Below, one piece after another: positions 27,854 through 39,168 of a DNA stretch of 64,000 nucleotides. The DNA is from Viscum album. Lineage: Eukaryota > Streptophyta > Magnoliopsida > Santalales > Viscaceae. The notes beneath the pieces are model-generated. The model was not told the origin of the DNA. It saw only the letters and a list, made by a program, of their open reading frames with translations, and did not search any database. Numbering within the stretch: position 1 is the first letter of the stretch; each line of letters opens with the position of its first letter. The DNA is taken from assembly GCA_963277665.1 (NCBI GenBank), contig OY728131.1, forward strand, positions 1,389,820,688 through 1,389,884,687, in the 5' to 3' direction. Position numbers and translations under genes: made by a program.

Positions 27854-28494
27854 TGATAAACCAAGGTTGGGTGGTTACATTATAACCTCCAATGCATTGG
27901 CTATCGAAGCCGGCCATATGGCTATTACATTTAGTGATATGTGTCGATGTAGAGTCTATGGTTATTAAATTTATGTATGTTTATGTTCTATGTAACTATT
28001 ATATGTTATATGTTTCATTCTATGGGATTTATGGTAATCGTTTGGTAACAAAAAGGTTACGAAAGAGCTTATTCTTAGTGATTTGTTTTCGCTTCTTCAT
28101 AATGGTGAAAATTCTTAATTTTTTATAATATATTAATGTTTTACATGTTGTTTTGAAAAAATTAATAGTTTTCCTTATTTTTTAATCCCTTACTGAGCTT
28201 TTCAGGCTCATCCCAAGTTTTGGATTTTTTCACAAGACTTAATGATGAATAGGGTAAATGATGGGATCAAGGAAAAGTCTTGTTCTTTAAAACATGGAAC
28301 TAAAAATGTTTATCTTTAAATATTTTTTGATATATAAAAAAATTTATTGTGGGTATAAGTGCCTACATGTAATATTCACAGTGTTATGTATATGTTATTA
28401 AATAATTCAATAATGTTCTAAACTCGAAAATATCCTCAATTTTAATTATTAACTTAATTCAAGATTATGGAATGTTCAAAGATGGGTCCATATA
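27854..28494 (+). repeat. Outer element left LTR, second part
   Basis: It resumes the outer LTR inside its minisatellite. It carries CCAATGCATTGG at 27889-27900 and the block CTGAGCTTTTCAGGCTCATC near 28195, and ends TCCATATA at 28494. It aligns with 34682-35303 of the right LTR. Confidence 0.8.
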
Positions 28495-28496
28495 GT

Positions 28497-28508
28497 TTGT
28501 ATCAAGAG
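28497..28508 (+). other. Degenerate primer-binding site (outer element)
   Basis: TTGTATCAAGAG begins two bases after the LTR end, at the same offset as in the inner element. It differs at few positions from the initiator-Met tRNA complement TGGTATCAGAGC. Confidence 0.55.
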
Positions 28509-28720
28509 GACTATTTACATAACAGTATAGGTTAGGTGTTATTTAAGAATAATTGACATAATCATAATTCTTAGAATATTATAAAGAGTCATTGTTATTT
28601 TAAAAAAAATTAATGATTTCAAGATAACATGATTATGTATATCTTAATGTTTACCCTCCTCCTAAGATAGTATATGATGATTTTACTATAATACTCACAT
28701 TGGATTTTTGGTTTTAGTAA

Positions 28721-29190
28721 ATGGCTGGATCTAGCAGGAACCAATGTAATAATGGATATTAAGAAAACTATGATGGTTTTATAAATAAGAAACCAAATGA
28801 AATGGAAGATACAATGAGAACTCTTGTGGTAATTGTTAACCAACTTTATAGAGTCATTATTTAACACATGAATCGTGGATATTTTTCTAAGGCATCATAT
28901 TTTTGAGAAACGAATCCCAATGGATGTTAACGTAAAAATCATAAGGGTAAGTATATTCAAAATCCTATTTTTCAAGGATATGGAAAGAAAAACCTAGGAA
29001 AATTCTACAAATGGGAATGAAGATTTTATATATGTTGTAATGAATGTGATAAAGAAATAACCTTCCTTGGAAAAATTAGTTGTTAAGTTGACTCCATGAA
29101 AAAGAAATAAGTTCTTTCTAAGGGATCAATTGAATGTTGGAAATGTGATCTGCATTCTCATTAAGAAAATAGATTTCCCATGATGGTGGT
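28721..29190 (+). pseudogene. gag-like relic (outer element)
   Basis: A frame starts MAGSSRNQ at 28721 and is soon broken by stops. Near 29135 the + strand reads CWKCDLHSH followed by a stop and ENRFP, which fits a CCHC zinc knuckle of retrotransposon gag with its last Cys lost. The position after the primer-binding site agrees with gag. The sequence is not a close match to the inner element's gag. No protease or RT follows up to the polypurine tract at 31044, so pol is absent here. The identification rests mainly on the knuckle and the location. Confidence 0.4.
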
Positions 29191-31043
29191 TCAAGAATGG
29201 GATTTGTATGATCATAAAAATACATGTTTACCAATTCTTAATTCCATTCTAATTGAAGATGAGGAAACAAAAAATTACCTATGGAAGGTATGTATTGTTT
29301 CATTACTCATGTTTTAAAATTATTGAAATCTTAAGACATTATGCATGATTTTGTTTGTAGGAAATAATAATAAAATTATAATATAGAAAAACATGGATAA
29401 AGATCATGATGAATATTTGATGATTATGATCTATACATATTAGTAATTAGAGAGATATGTTGGATTTATGGATGATGATATGTCTAAACAATGGAATTAT
29501 TTTGGAAGACATCTAGAATGTGTAACGCTGATGTTTGATTTGTGAAAATTTTTATTCAAGGAAGGATTGTATTTTCTTCTATGGACACAATAGATAACCT
29601 TAGGGGTTTATGTGATCTTTTTTTTTCAAAAAAATGTGTGTTATTAGTTTTGTGGATGTAAATTATAATGTATGAAATAACATTTGAGGTTAAAACATGT
29701 TATGGACATGTGTAAGAATTTTATCATTTTTTTAATGTTAGAAGAATTATATGGTTTTTGGAAAAGGACAATATTTATTCCATGTGACAACCTGTCGCCT
29801 CGGACAATGTTGCGGGAATCGAACCGACAACTAAAGGGTGATTGAAATTTATCGCCTACCACTAGACTACGTGAAGTCCTTGATTAATATGACTTGTTAT
29901 TTTTATTAAATGATTTCATGGTTAAATAAGATGTTTACTATGGAAAATTATGTTTTATAAAATATATACCATTAGTATTGGATAATTATTTGGCATTTAT
30001 GTGATAAAATTTATTTTTGAAGATGTTATATCTATTGGGAAAGTATATGCCTATGGAAAATAGAATACTATGATATTTAATTTGAGGTGTAATGGTTGAA
30101 TTTTTTTTGGAAGAATCTATTTTTGTATTTTTTTAATTATAATTATTTGGGATATTTATTGAAATGATTAAATTATCTTTGAAAATATGTGATTGGGATA
30201 ATTACTATGAGGTACAATACATTAAGAGTAGTCGACGTTAATTAGAGATAAATGTTTAGATTTATCATGGAATGACTATGTGATCATATTATTCTACGTT
30301 TTGGGTTTTAATCATATTTTAGATTATATAGGAAAATATTAAGGACAATTTTGTATTGAATGGTCATTGTTTAACACTGGGTAATGTTTTTTTAATTTTT
30401 GAGATTAAGAATAGTATTTCTTTTTACAAGGGAATATCCTTTTTGGGGGTTATTTGATGTTGTACAATCCATTTTGGGTTTTCTCAATGTATAATATAAT
30501 GGAAAATATAGTGTTCATAATTTTTTGTTTATATGATTTTCTAAATTTTGATTCTAGCACTTAAAGTGTGACAATGTCATTATTAATACTCAATCTATTG
30601 ATAAAATGATGAGTTTATAGTAGAATTTTATTAAATGATGATACTATACATGAAAGGTATGTATATTTTAATTATGTTCATATTCGATCTCATACATAAA
30701 TTCCTAAACCGTATGAAAAAGTATATTAAAACATAATCATTGTTCATTTACATTTCCTACTAAAAAATAAAAATCCATTTATCCCACCACATGTTTGTGG
30801 ATTTATGGTGGTTAACATTATCCTGATCATGTTTTCTATAACACTTCATCAGAACTTGACTCTTGTTTTATCTTCTATATACATGTATTCATACATATAA
30901 TCCAATTATGGGTAAAATAGGGAGGACTTTTTTTCTTCAATTTCATTCTTTTAATGTGATAATTTTATTGACACTTTTTATAATCTTGGACTTCCAGTGA
31001 TGTTTCTGAGTCCAATTTTAAAATACTGAGGATGTAATTTCCA
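29191..31043 (+). other. Non-coding remainder of outer internal region
   Basis: Apart from the tRNA-like insert at 29804-29877, this 1.8-kb stretch is AT-rich and has no readable protease, RT, RNase H or integrase motif on either strand. It fills the place where pol would lie in an autonomous element. Confidence 0.55.
29804..29877 (-). repeat. tRNA-derived SINE-like fragment
   Basis: On the - strand there is a Pol III A box (TAGTCTAGTGG, 29859-29869) and, 44 bases on, a perfect B box (GGTTCGATTCC, 29815-29825), the spacing found in tRNAs. The T stem pairs at four of five positions. The acceptor arms do not pair, and GC-rich unrelated sequence (CGAGGCGACAGG) follows toward 29790. That combination suits a tRNA-derived SINE better than a working tRNA gene. 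I saw no clear target duplication or tail, so its full extent is uncertain. Confidence 0.5.
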
Positions 31044-31057
31044 AATGGGGGGAAGTA
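31044..31057 (+). other. Polypurine tract of outer element
   Basis: AAATGGGGGGAAGTA lies directly before the right LTR start (TGTAATGACCCAGG). It is a typical plus-strand primer and confirms + orientation. Confidence 0.75.
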
Positions 31058-33072
31058 TGTAATGACCCAGGTATTTATAGAATAATTATTTTTAAATTAA
31101 ATTTATTCATATGAAAAAAATATTAATTTTACATTAGTGGGGAAGTTTTTTCCGATTTCTTACTTGACGTGAAACCATGAGTTTCTCTGAAATCATACAT
31201 TGGACACAATTTTGAGTTATACTGAAAAATAAATAAATATTATTATTATTATTTTAAATATTAGTTAATTCTTTTTATTTCGAATGGAAGGAATGAATAA
31301 TATAAACTGAATTTTTTAATATGGTTCCAACAATTTTAAATAATGAGTCATTAGTTACGAAATTTATTATAAATGGAAATAAAAACCAATCGAAAATAAA
31401 TGATGTGTTCTAATAAAAACCTATGTAAAAGAGAATAATTGTGTTTTCATATCACCATTTAGGTATTTTTATATTTGATATAAATTCATGTTAATGTTTT
31501 AATTTCATCCTATCTATTTTCTATATATAATATAAGAAAAGAATCAATTTTTTTTGATAAAAGATGTATTTTTCTAAATATGTAGTTTTAACACATTATT
31601 AAGGAGAAACTATTTTATATCTAGTTTTTGTCACATTTATATGTTATATTTGAAAAAATAAACTTATTTTATATATTAGTAATGTCCAAACATTATTTTT
31701 CTGAAATTTCATTATTTTTCTTATAAAATACATTTTTCAATAGTGAAAAATACTACATTTTAATTCAAACCTGCTTTTTCATCTATCTAATTAGTATAGT
31801 TAGGTTATTAAGTTAATTGGTTTTAAAATATAATTTTACTAGGTTTTTATCATATAATAAAATAATGGAAATTGGATATTGTATTGCTTTTAAATTGGAC
31901 ATAAACACATGTAAATCATATTATTGTTATTACTTATTAAAACATCTTTTTTGTTTTAAATCTATAATTAATTGTATATTAATTACTAAAACATCTATGT
32001 TTGGACATTGGAAAAATTTATTCAATATTTTAATTTATCTGTAATTTTTTTAAATATGCAGCTTTTATTTTTAGACATTTTGGATAGAAACTTTTGTTAT
32101 TATTTTATTTGCCATGGTTATTGCGTAAATCAGGTAAATAATTGTAGAAAAGTAATATTATCATAATACTAATCTACAATTAATTATGTATTAATCCTAT
32201 TGAATAAAATATTTCTGACCATGGTAATCTATGGGTCGATTTGGGGTGTCCATAGAGTCACATGGATGTGAAAATGACATTTTATAAGAATTAATTTAAT
32301 CGAAGGAAAAATGTATCATAAACATGTATATTTTCATAAATACATCTTTATATGGGTCTAGACAAGTGATATTTTTATTATAAACAGTAATTGGAAATCA
32401 AATATGATTTCTTATATCATGGTATTTTATTTATAATTTTTATAAATCATAAATATAAATTTATTTTTGAAACATTGATGATGCAGTGATTACCTTAACA
32501 ATGAATGATTAAAATAAATCAAATTATAAATATTAAAATAAAGTTATATGGAAACATTTAATGTCATAAATGAATTATCATTATTATTATTACTTTTTAT
32601 CTTTTAATTAATGAGGTTTTTTTGAAACAATCATGTTGTTATGGGATTTTAAAAAGTCATGATATGAATCATATAAAAATTGACAAAAATTTGTTTTTAA
32701 AACAAATACTATTTTATTAAATGATATAATAGTCCTAAAAATACAAGAATCAAAAAAATGACTTATAGAATATTTTAAATGTAGTTAGTGAACAACTTCA
32801 GGTTATACTATCATTTAATGGTAACTATATTAACCATATAGTATGAATATACAAGAAAACATGGAAAGAGTTAAATTCATTAACTAAGGGTTAATGCTAA
32901 ATCATAAGGTTAAATTTAAAACCAAAACATATCTAAAACCTATTATTTGAGTGGATTTAGAACAATACTCATCTTAATTTATAATTAAATGAGTTAGGAC
33001 CTTTTGAAATCTAAATTCAATTTAAAATAACATAATATTTCAAGACATTTTTATAGTACCCCACTATCCTAT

Positions 33073-33080
33073 TATAAAAG
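33073..33080 (+). promoter_or_regulatory. LTR TATA box, outer right LTR
   Basis: TATAAAAG lies 2015 bp into the LTR, the same distance as in the left copy. It could read outward into DNA right of the element, but no gene is there. Confidence 0.6.
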
Positions 33081-33806
33081 GCCACCACCTATATCCCATT
33101 AATCACAACTATCAAGCATCTTGGATCATCTAAACAATGCTCTAATAATCTCTAAACATCTATTTATTCATTCTATAGGTATTACCTTTGGAAGATGGAA
33201 ATTTTAGAAAACATTCTAGCTTAAATCAATAAAAGTTATCCAAATTGAGTAATGTAGTCTCTCAAGATTCATTCATTTAATTACCTTATCCAATCCAATA
33301 AAACAACTTTATTCATTTCATTCTTAAAAAACCTGTATCTTAAATATACTATGATGTTATTATACCATTTATTTGACCTACAACCATACACACATCCATT
33401 ACTAGATTTAGAACATACTGTTTCTGTGGACGACGAACTACTGCCTAACAAAATGATGATTGGTTGATTATCTCCTACCACCTATCATGGTGGAAAGAAT
33501 CATGAAACAATATTAATAAATTATATATATTATTTTTATATTTTCCTTATGCTTCTTTATTTTTTATTTACAACATTCATTTATGCTTTTCATGATTTGT
33601 AAACATGATTATTTCATTTGAGGAAGTGCCAACGTCTACCCCCTCAAAGTAATATATCTTGTTCAATCCATACATAGAATGTATAATGGATGGAGTTAAT
33701 GAAAATATGTATCATATATAAAATATGATTTTATACTATAATTATAATATACCAATGTATCATTATGTTTTCATTCCATTAAATATGAAATATAAAAGAA
33801 AGTATC

Positions 33807-33842
33807 ATTCATGTGTACGTATGGCTTAGCATCTCCATGAAC
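33807..33842 (+). promoter_or_regulatory. Conserved GTACGTAC-type motif, outer right LTR
   Basis: It reads ATTCATGTGTACGTATGGC and ends CCATGAAC. Two CpG sites seen in other copies are changed here, but the pairing ends and length are kept. Confidence 0.45.
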
Positions 33843-34170
33843 AGTGCATTTCATTTCTTATCTCCAAATGTTACGGAATATTATAAATAAATATATATTG
33901 GATATATATGATATATATGAATAATTTTCTGGTGATAGTGTACATTTTACTATATAGAAAAATTGTAATTATAAAAATATCATTTTTTGACTCAAGTACC
34001 CAATATAGAAAAAACAACCGATATGAACATAAATAATTAGGTTATTCTTATAAAGTGGTAATATGTTATTTAAATGTAATAACAAACAAGAAAAATGTTT
34101 TGTAGAAAGTCGAAATTATCTTCAGTTTATTATTCTGGAAATTAAAGAACCAATGAGTCAAGTCGGACAT

Positions 34171-34180
34171 GAGGTAAGGG
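34171..34180 (+). promoter_or_regulatory. Splice-donor-like GAGGTAAGGG block in LTR
   Basis: The sequence is GAGGTAAGGG. Counterparts are 15023-15032 (GAGGTAAGGC, outer left) and, on the - strand, about 16640-16649 (GAGGTAAGGG, inner 3' LTR). In the inner 5' LTR (near 25112) it is GAGATAAGGG, so the GT is lost. It fits a sense-strand 5' splice site downstream of the TATA box, but no acceptor was identified. Confidence 0.3.
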
Positions 34181-34577
34181 ACTTTGTCTTAATCTCCATT
34201 CATTGAGGCATGTTTTGATAAAATACACTGGTTTATATACATGGTACATAAAAATCCCAATTGAAGTTTAATTTTATTCAAAGTTAATATATGAAAAATG
34301 GAATGTTTTTAACGTATACGATGACAATGACCTTTCTGCCACCGTGAACATTATTTGATACGTGGCTTCCTTAACAAGCCGTAATGTTTTTTTATAATCA
34401 AAATAAATACAATATACCATTTTTAAATATATTGGTATTGAAAATGGTTTTTAAAATGATTGAGTACATGAATATCATGAAATAATTTCTTGTGATTGAA
34501 AATAAAATTTTATTAGTGAATTGTTTATATTTTCAATATTTTATGTGTTAGGATTATATAATGGTACTTGAAAATTT

Positions 34578-34717
34578 GATGGGTGGTTACATGATAAACC
34601 GATGATGGGTGGTTACGTGATAAACCAATGATGAGTAGTTACGTGAAAAAACAAATGACTGGTGGTTTCGTGATAAAACATGGATAGGTGGTTACATTAT
34701 TACCTCCAATGCATTGG
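34578..34717 (+). repeat. 26-bp minisatellite (five units) and CCAATGCATTGG palindrome
   Basis: The units start near 34578, 34604, 34630, 34657 and 34682 and share the core GGGTGGTTACnTGATAAACC with increasing divergence. The last runs into the 12-bp perfect palindrome at 34706-34717. Confidence 0.8.
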
Positions 34718-35303
34718 GTATGGAAGTCGGCCATATGGTTTTCCATTCAGTGATATGTGTTGAAGTGAAAAATATAGTTTTCCCATTTATGTATTTTTAT
34801 GTCTCCAGTTACCTTTATATGTAACATATTGATTTATATAGGCTATATGGTAATATTTTGGTAAAAAGGGTATGTAATGATCTTATTTTCAATGACTTGT
34901 TTTTTACTTCATAATGGTGAAAAGTATTAATTTTTGACAAATTATTAATGTTTTACATGTTTTTTTAAAAACTATCATTTTTTATTTTTTATATATCCCA
35001 TACTGAGCTTTTCATGCTCATACCATGATTTTATTTGTTTTTCAAAGACATAAATATGAATAGAGTCTCATATGGGATGAATGAACATTCATGTTTTATA
35101 AAAAAGGAAGTAAACAATTTTCTCCTTAACGAGCATTTGTTTTATGAAAAAATGGATAGTGATTTGAAGTGTCTACTTGTAATATTCACGATGTCATGTG
35201 AAATTTTTGTTATATTCTATAATGATCTAAAACTGAAAAGATCATCAATGTGTATTATTAACTTAATTCAATATTAAGAAATATTTAATGCCGGGGCCAT
35301 ATA

Positions 35304-35308
35304 CAAGG
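35304..35308 (+). repeat. Target-site duplication, right copy (CAAGG)
   Basis: The right copy of the 5-bp duplication seen at 11905-11909 stands directly after the LTR end. Confidence 0.8.
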
Positions 35309-37708
35309 ATTCAATTTCAACTCATTAATGTTATAAATATTTTTTACAATTTATTATGACAATAGGGTTTAGAGGAAAAACCACAAAACTGGTTTCACAC
35401 ACACAAATAGATGGTCATTCAACAAAAATAATCAATACTTTCCTAGAATCAAAAAAGAATAATGTAGTAGTTTTATTTTTAGAATTCAATCAAGTGGGAT
35501 GATTATTTATCACTATATATATCCAAAAAAACCATTTAATACATCTACCTGGTCATTTGAAAATATTGTTGAAACCCATTCATTTAATCTTTATGAATAA
35601 AATAATCATAATCAATAATTTAGGAATATCATTCTACAATATTGTTGTATGTCAATCTCAAGAATCAATTAGTGAGATAATACCTCCTACCATCAATAAT
35701 GGAGACATTTAACAACTCTTTAAAATCATCAAGAATCCCATAGAACTATTAAACCACAATTCCATAATCAAATTAAACAAGTTACTTAACAAAAAATAAT
35801 GTATGATTAATAAAATCAAATAGAATAATAATGCAATATATGATATAGATTGTCCAAAAAATAGACAATCCTTAAGTATTCATTAATTCCAAAAAAATAT
35901 AAATTCCATCCTAAAATAAAAGAAATCACTAAAAAAAAATCATCTTTCTCCTTGAATAAAAAAAGCATGAGCAATGAGAATCCAATCCACATGAGACTCC
36001 ATGATGTAATGGAAGTGGATACACCATGGTTTATGGGGAATTATATTGTTATATACTATAATTAATCTTATAACCCCTATCCAAGGTAATGAAAATTTCA
36101 TGAAAAGATATTATATGGAAGATTAGAGGTGGAAGTCTACTGGTCCTTAGATTTATGTATAAAGACTCCCTTGTATTCAGTTTGTATGATGCAGGAAGAA
36201 GATTGTGGAAGAGGAGACTCATGGGGGACATGAATGTGATACATATGGATATTTTTAAAAGGAATCAAAATGAAGAATAAATATGGATAAAAATGAGGGT
36301 GAGTTGACTAAAACTTTACCAAAAGGTAAAATCAACTAAAGTAGAACCATTGGTTGATGTTGTAAAACATGATACCTATTCGAACACCTATATTATAAGG
36401 CCTTAGCCCAGTTCACTAGGTAACTGGTACCCATTCACCGTGTACCCAGTCGCCACTATAATTTTATCATTATTTGGTTCCACTACCAAACTATATTTGT
36501 CCTATCAAACTATTCTATCAACCAAAATACCTATATGAGAAAATATTTCAATGAATCATCAACCACCCAAAATCAAATTTGATTCCTCATAAGAAAAATA
36601 ACAACTCGACCAAAAAAATTAAAATGGATACATTATTAATCACATAAATTTCATCCCAAAAACATTTATTAATCATTGAACATTGTATTCATAAAATGGG
36701 TTTTTACATCCTCCCCACCATATGAATTCTTACCCATATTATGCCTCGGTATATTCCCACCTAAAACACTTGAATATTAATTATCCAATACATATAATAG
36801 AGTATTCACTAAATCCATTATTAAATACTACAAAATCCACATGGAATCAATTAGTTCAACAAAATTCATATTCTTAACTACCAAAAATATACCACATATC
36901 TAAAACATTTTGAATAATACAACTAATAACATAACTCATACAAATATAAGTAATAATATCCATATCTTTCAAAACAGAACCAAATCTCAAAAAAACTATG
37001 AAATTGCATATTAAAAATCATCAATACAATTAAATTCAAATATATAAAAGAAAAAACAAATATTCTAACACATCATCAATTTCTTCATCACACTTATGAA
37101 GTGAAACATCTAGATACAAATATCTATATTAAACCACAATGTTATATTGATGTTAAAGGACGTCCCATAATCCTTATTATCCTCAAAAAATCATAATCCA
37201 ACCTAAATAATAGTTGAGGTACTACCCACTATAGGATATTTCCAATTACATATATTACCAATATTCTACTAAATGCACATTCATTAAATAAATTCATTTA
37301 TAAAATGTTTTTAAAAATTAAATATTTCCAATATAAAAACCCATATACTACCTTATTTATGAAAAGTGATACATTTATTAAAAGCGATAAATTATAAAAG
37401 CCTATCTAAATTAAACATTTTATTCATCATTCGATTTTATAAGGAAAAAATCAAATCCTTTAATATTTATATTACAAGTCAGCTGTTTATTACATTCCAT
37501 TTAATTTTCAAAATCGTCGATGAAATTTCAGAAACATTTTATATTAAAATCACTAATAAAGAGTATAAATAATTATATAGGTTTATATAAAGACCTATAA
37601 TTTCCATGTTATTTTTTACAAATATATGGGATTTTTACGAGTCCGAAAAAATTGAAGGCGCGTGATTCTATGGTATAGAGTGCCTAGAATGAATTTCTGT
37701 ACTTTTTT
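35309..37708. other. AT-rich DNA, no gene; possible LTR edges near 36.4-36.7 kb
   Basis: No coding domain is readable. Two LTR-like signals face the - strand. At 36708-36720 the - strand reads GGTGGGGAGGA directly before TGTAAAAACCC, a polypurine tract plus LTR start. At about 36394 it reads GGGCTAAGGCCTTATA, like the LTR end of the inner element, with AGGTATCA 15 bases on. A 314-bp LTR between these signals would be short for this superfamily, and no partner was found, so the reading is tentative. Confidence 0.4.
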
Positions 37709-38079
37709 GGGTACATTCAGTAAATGTAAGAGCGGGTTTTGTTAACATTCGAACCAGTGCTTAGAATTGAAGTCCAAGGAAACTGTTGAACGCATAGAAC
37801 TGGTATTTATTTAAGGATATGTTTAACTCGATGACAGTTGATCGAGGTTGAAAGTTAATTTTTGGGTTTTTTTTGAATTAATGAAATTAATATAAATTGT
37901 TTAACAAATGATTTTATTTTTATTTGGAACTCCGCATGTGGATTTTGAGAGGTGGGGACAACCACATGTAAACCTACCATGTATGTTTATGGTGGTGGGG
38001 ACCACCCGAGGCTTGAACCCTGTGAAATCCCTCTTAATGGAGAGAAACATCTAGATCTCTCCCACTTAATTATAGCCAA
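37709..38079 (-). repeat. Inverted repeat, left arm (about 370 bp)
   Basis: Its reverse complement aligns along its length with 39169-39538. Shared blocks include ATAATTAAGTGG, GTCCCCACCTCTCAA, CAACTGTCATCGAG and GTTCAACAGT. The arms are clearly diverged, with small indels. The sequence resembles LTR DNA, not a protein-coding exon. Confidence 0.75.
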
Positions 38080-38117
38080 AAAAGCATAAATGGGTTGATG
38101 TGGGTCTGGGTCTGATC
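38076..38117 (-). repeat. 42-bp inverted repeat partner of 39544-39585
   Basis: It contains GTGGGTCTGGGTCTGATC, the inverse of GATCGGACCCAGACCCAC at 39544. It abuts the inner end of the left arm, whereas its partner lies just outside the outer end of the right arm. The structure is therefore not a simple hairpin. Confidence 0.6.
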
Positions 38118-39168
38118 TGACCCAGCCCTACTGGGCCCGACCCGCTGAGTCCGGCTCAGCCCATGTTGGTCAGCCCGACAGGGGCAATGGCCCGCAGGGT
38201 GGTAGTGGATGAGATGGGCCATGGGGGAGGGGGGTCTAAGGCCGTGTGCGGCACGTAGGGCCACAGGTGGCTTGGAGGGACGAGTGGCGGCTCGTCTGAG
38301 CAATGGTAGGCTCAGATGGTCATGGGAAGTAGGGGGTCGCGGGTGGTGCGGCAGGGCCATGAGTGGCGCGATGGAGCCGCGGACGATAGCGTCCATGGGG
38401 CAGCAGTCCGCCGAGGCCAGCCGTGTCGCACGATCATGCGCCGTGTCTCACCCGCGGTCGGCTTGATCGGCCGCCCTCTGTTGTCACCTCCGTCACGGAT
38501 GGTCGTGGTACCACCCACCGTTCTCATGTTCTTCCGGTGCCAAATTCCTACACCGGTCATTGTCACTGTCGCGATGAACCCGCAAATAAGGAAGAATGGG
38601 GGAGGGGTTGGGCCATGTTTATTGGCCACACACCATAATCGTTAGAGCGGTTGGAAGAGGATCAACAAAAAACCTTCAATACACAACGTCAAATTCCAAA
38701 ATTTCATATGAATCATGCATCAACTCGTTTTGGAATATCCTTGTTCTCCATTCTTTCCATGAAAATGTAATTTAATAATGATTTTACAAGAATTCAATAA
38801 AAACCCCTACCTCATTTGTCTGATTCTTTGATGATTTTATGCAGGGAAGGAGGCGATGTCATTGGGAATTGACAGAAGTCGATGATGTCGGCGTTTCCCT
38901 GATCATCAGTTCGTTGACATTGAAGACGTTCGTCATCAACAACTGTCCTGAGGAAGAAGTCGGAGTCGAAGTTGGCATTATTCATTGGCATTTTTCGTTG
39001 GCGTTCTTCATTGGAGATCTTTCTCCCAATGCTTCCTCCTCCCAATTCCACCAAAATGAAGATGTGTCCCAAAATAATAGATTATTTTATCTATTATATT
39101 GTTGACATAATTTCAAATTGGCCTAATTTATTTATTTATTTTTCGGCTTAATTAATTATAGGGGAGAG
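38118..39168. other. GC-rich spacer between inverted arms, no recognised gene
   Basis: From 38118 to about 38650 the DNA is strikingly GC-rich compared with its surroundings. It is open in several frames on both strands, which is a base-composition effect: the Arg, Pro, Gly and Ala-rich readings carry no domain. From 38650 to 39168 the composition falls, with a stretch reading TTTATGCAG then GGAAGG near 38837 that resembles a splice acceptor. At 39159-39168 AGGGGAGAGT precedes TGGCATAATT, a possible polypurine tract and LTR start. It may be LTR or retrotransposon 3' DNA; captured host exons are possible but unproven. Confidence 0.45.

Larger units (their letters stand above)
11910..35303 (+). 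mobile_element. Outer long-LTR retrotransposon (Ty3/gypsy-like, gag-only internal region), interrupted
   Basis: This + strand LTR element is split by a second element at 15545-27848. Its LTRs are about 4276 bp (11910-15544 plus 27854-28494) and 4246 bp (31058-35303). Both begin with TG followed by a shared block reading CAGGTATTTATAG, and both end in GGnCCATATA. The internal region (28495-31057) is only 2563 bp. It has a primer-binding site like that for initiator-Met tRNA, a gag-like relic with a damaged zinc knuckle, and a purine tract before the right LTR. No protease, RT or integrase motif is readable. Known families with giant LTRs and only gag are called TR-GAG, and those with no coding at all LARD; this copy fits the first description. 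It could also be an autonomous element that lost pol by deletion. By eye the LTR pair is more diverged than that of the inserted element. Confidence 0.8.
31058..35303 (+). repeat. Outer element right LTR
   Basis: The uninterrupted 4246-bp LTR starts TGTAATGACCC and ends GGGGCCATATA, followed by the CAAGG duplication. It serves as the reference copy for the modules described: TATA box 33073, GTACGTAC motif 33807, GAGGTAAG block 34171, minisatellite 34578 and palindrome 34706. Confidence 0.85.

Noticed and set aside
29804..29877. Functional tRNA gene
   Set aside because: The A and B boxes are good, but the acceptor stem does not pair at most positions, so a SINE-like origin fits better.
38070..38645. 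Overlapping 70-110 codon frames on both strands
   Set aside because: The DNA is GC-rich, which lowers stop-codon frequency in all frames. The predicted peptides are low-complexity and contain no motif.
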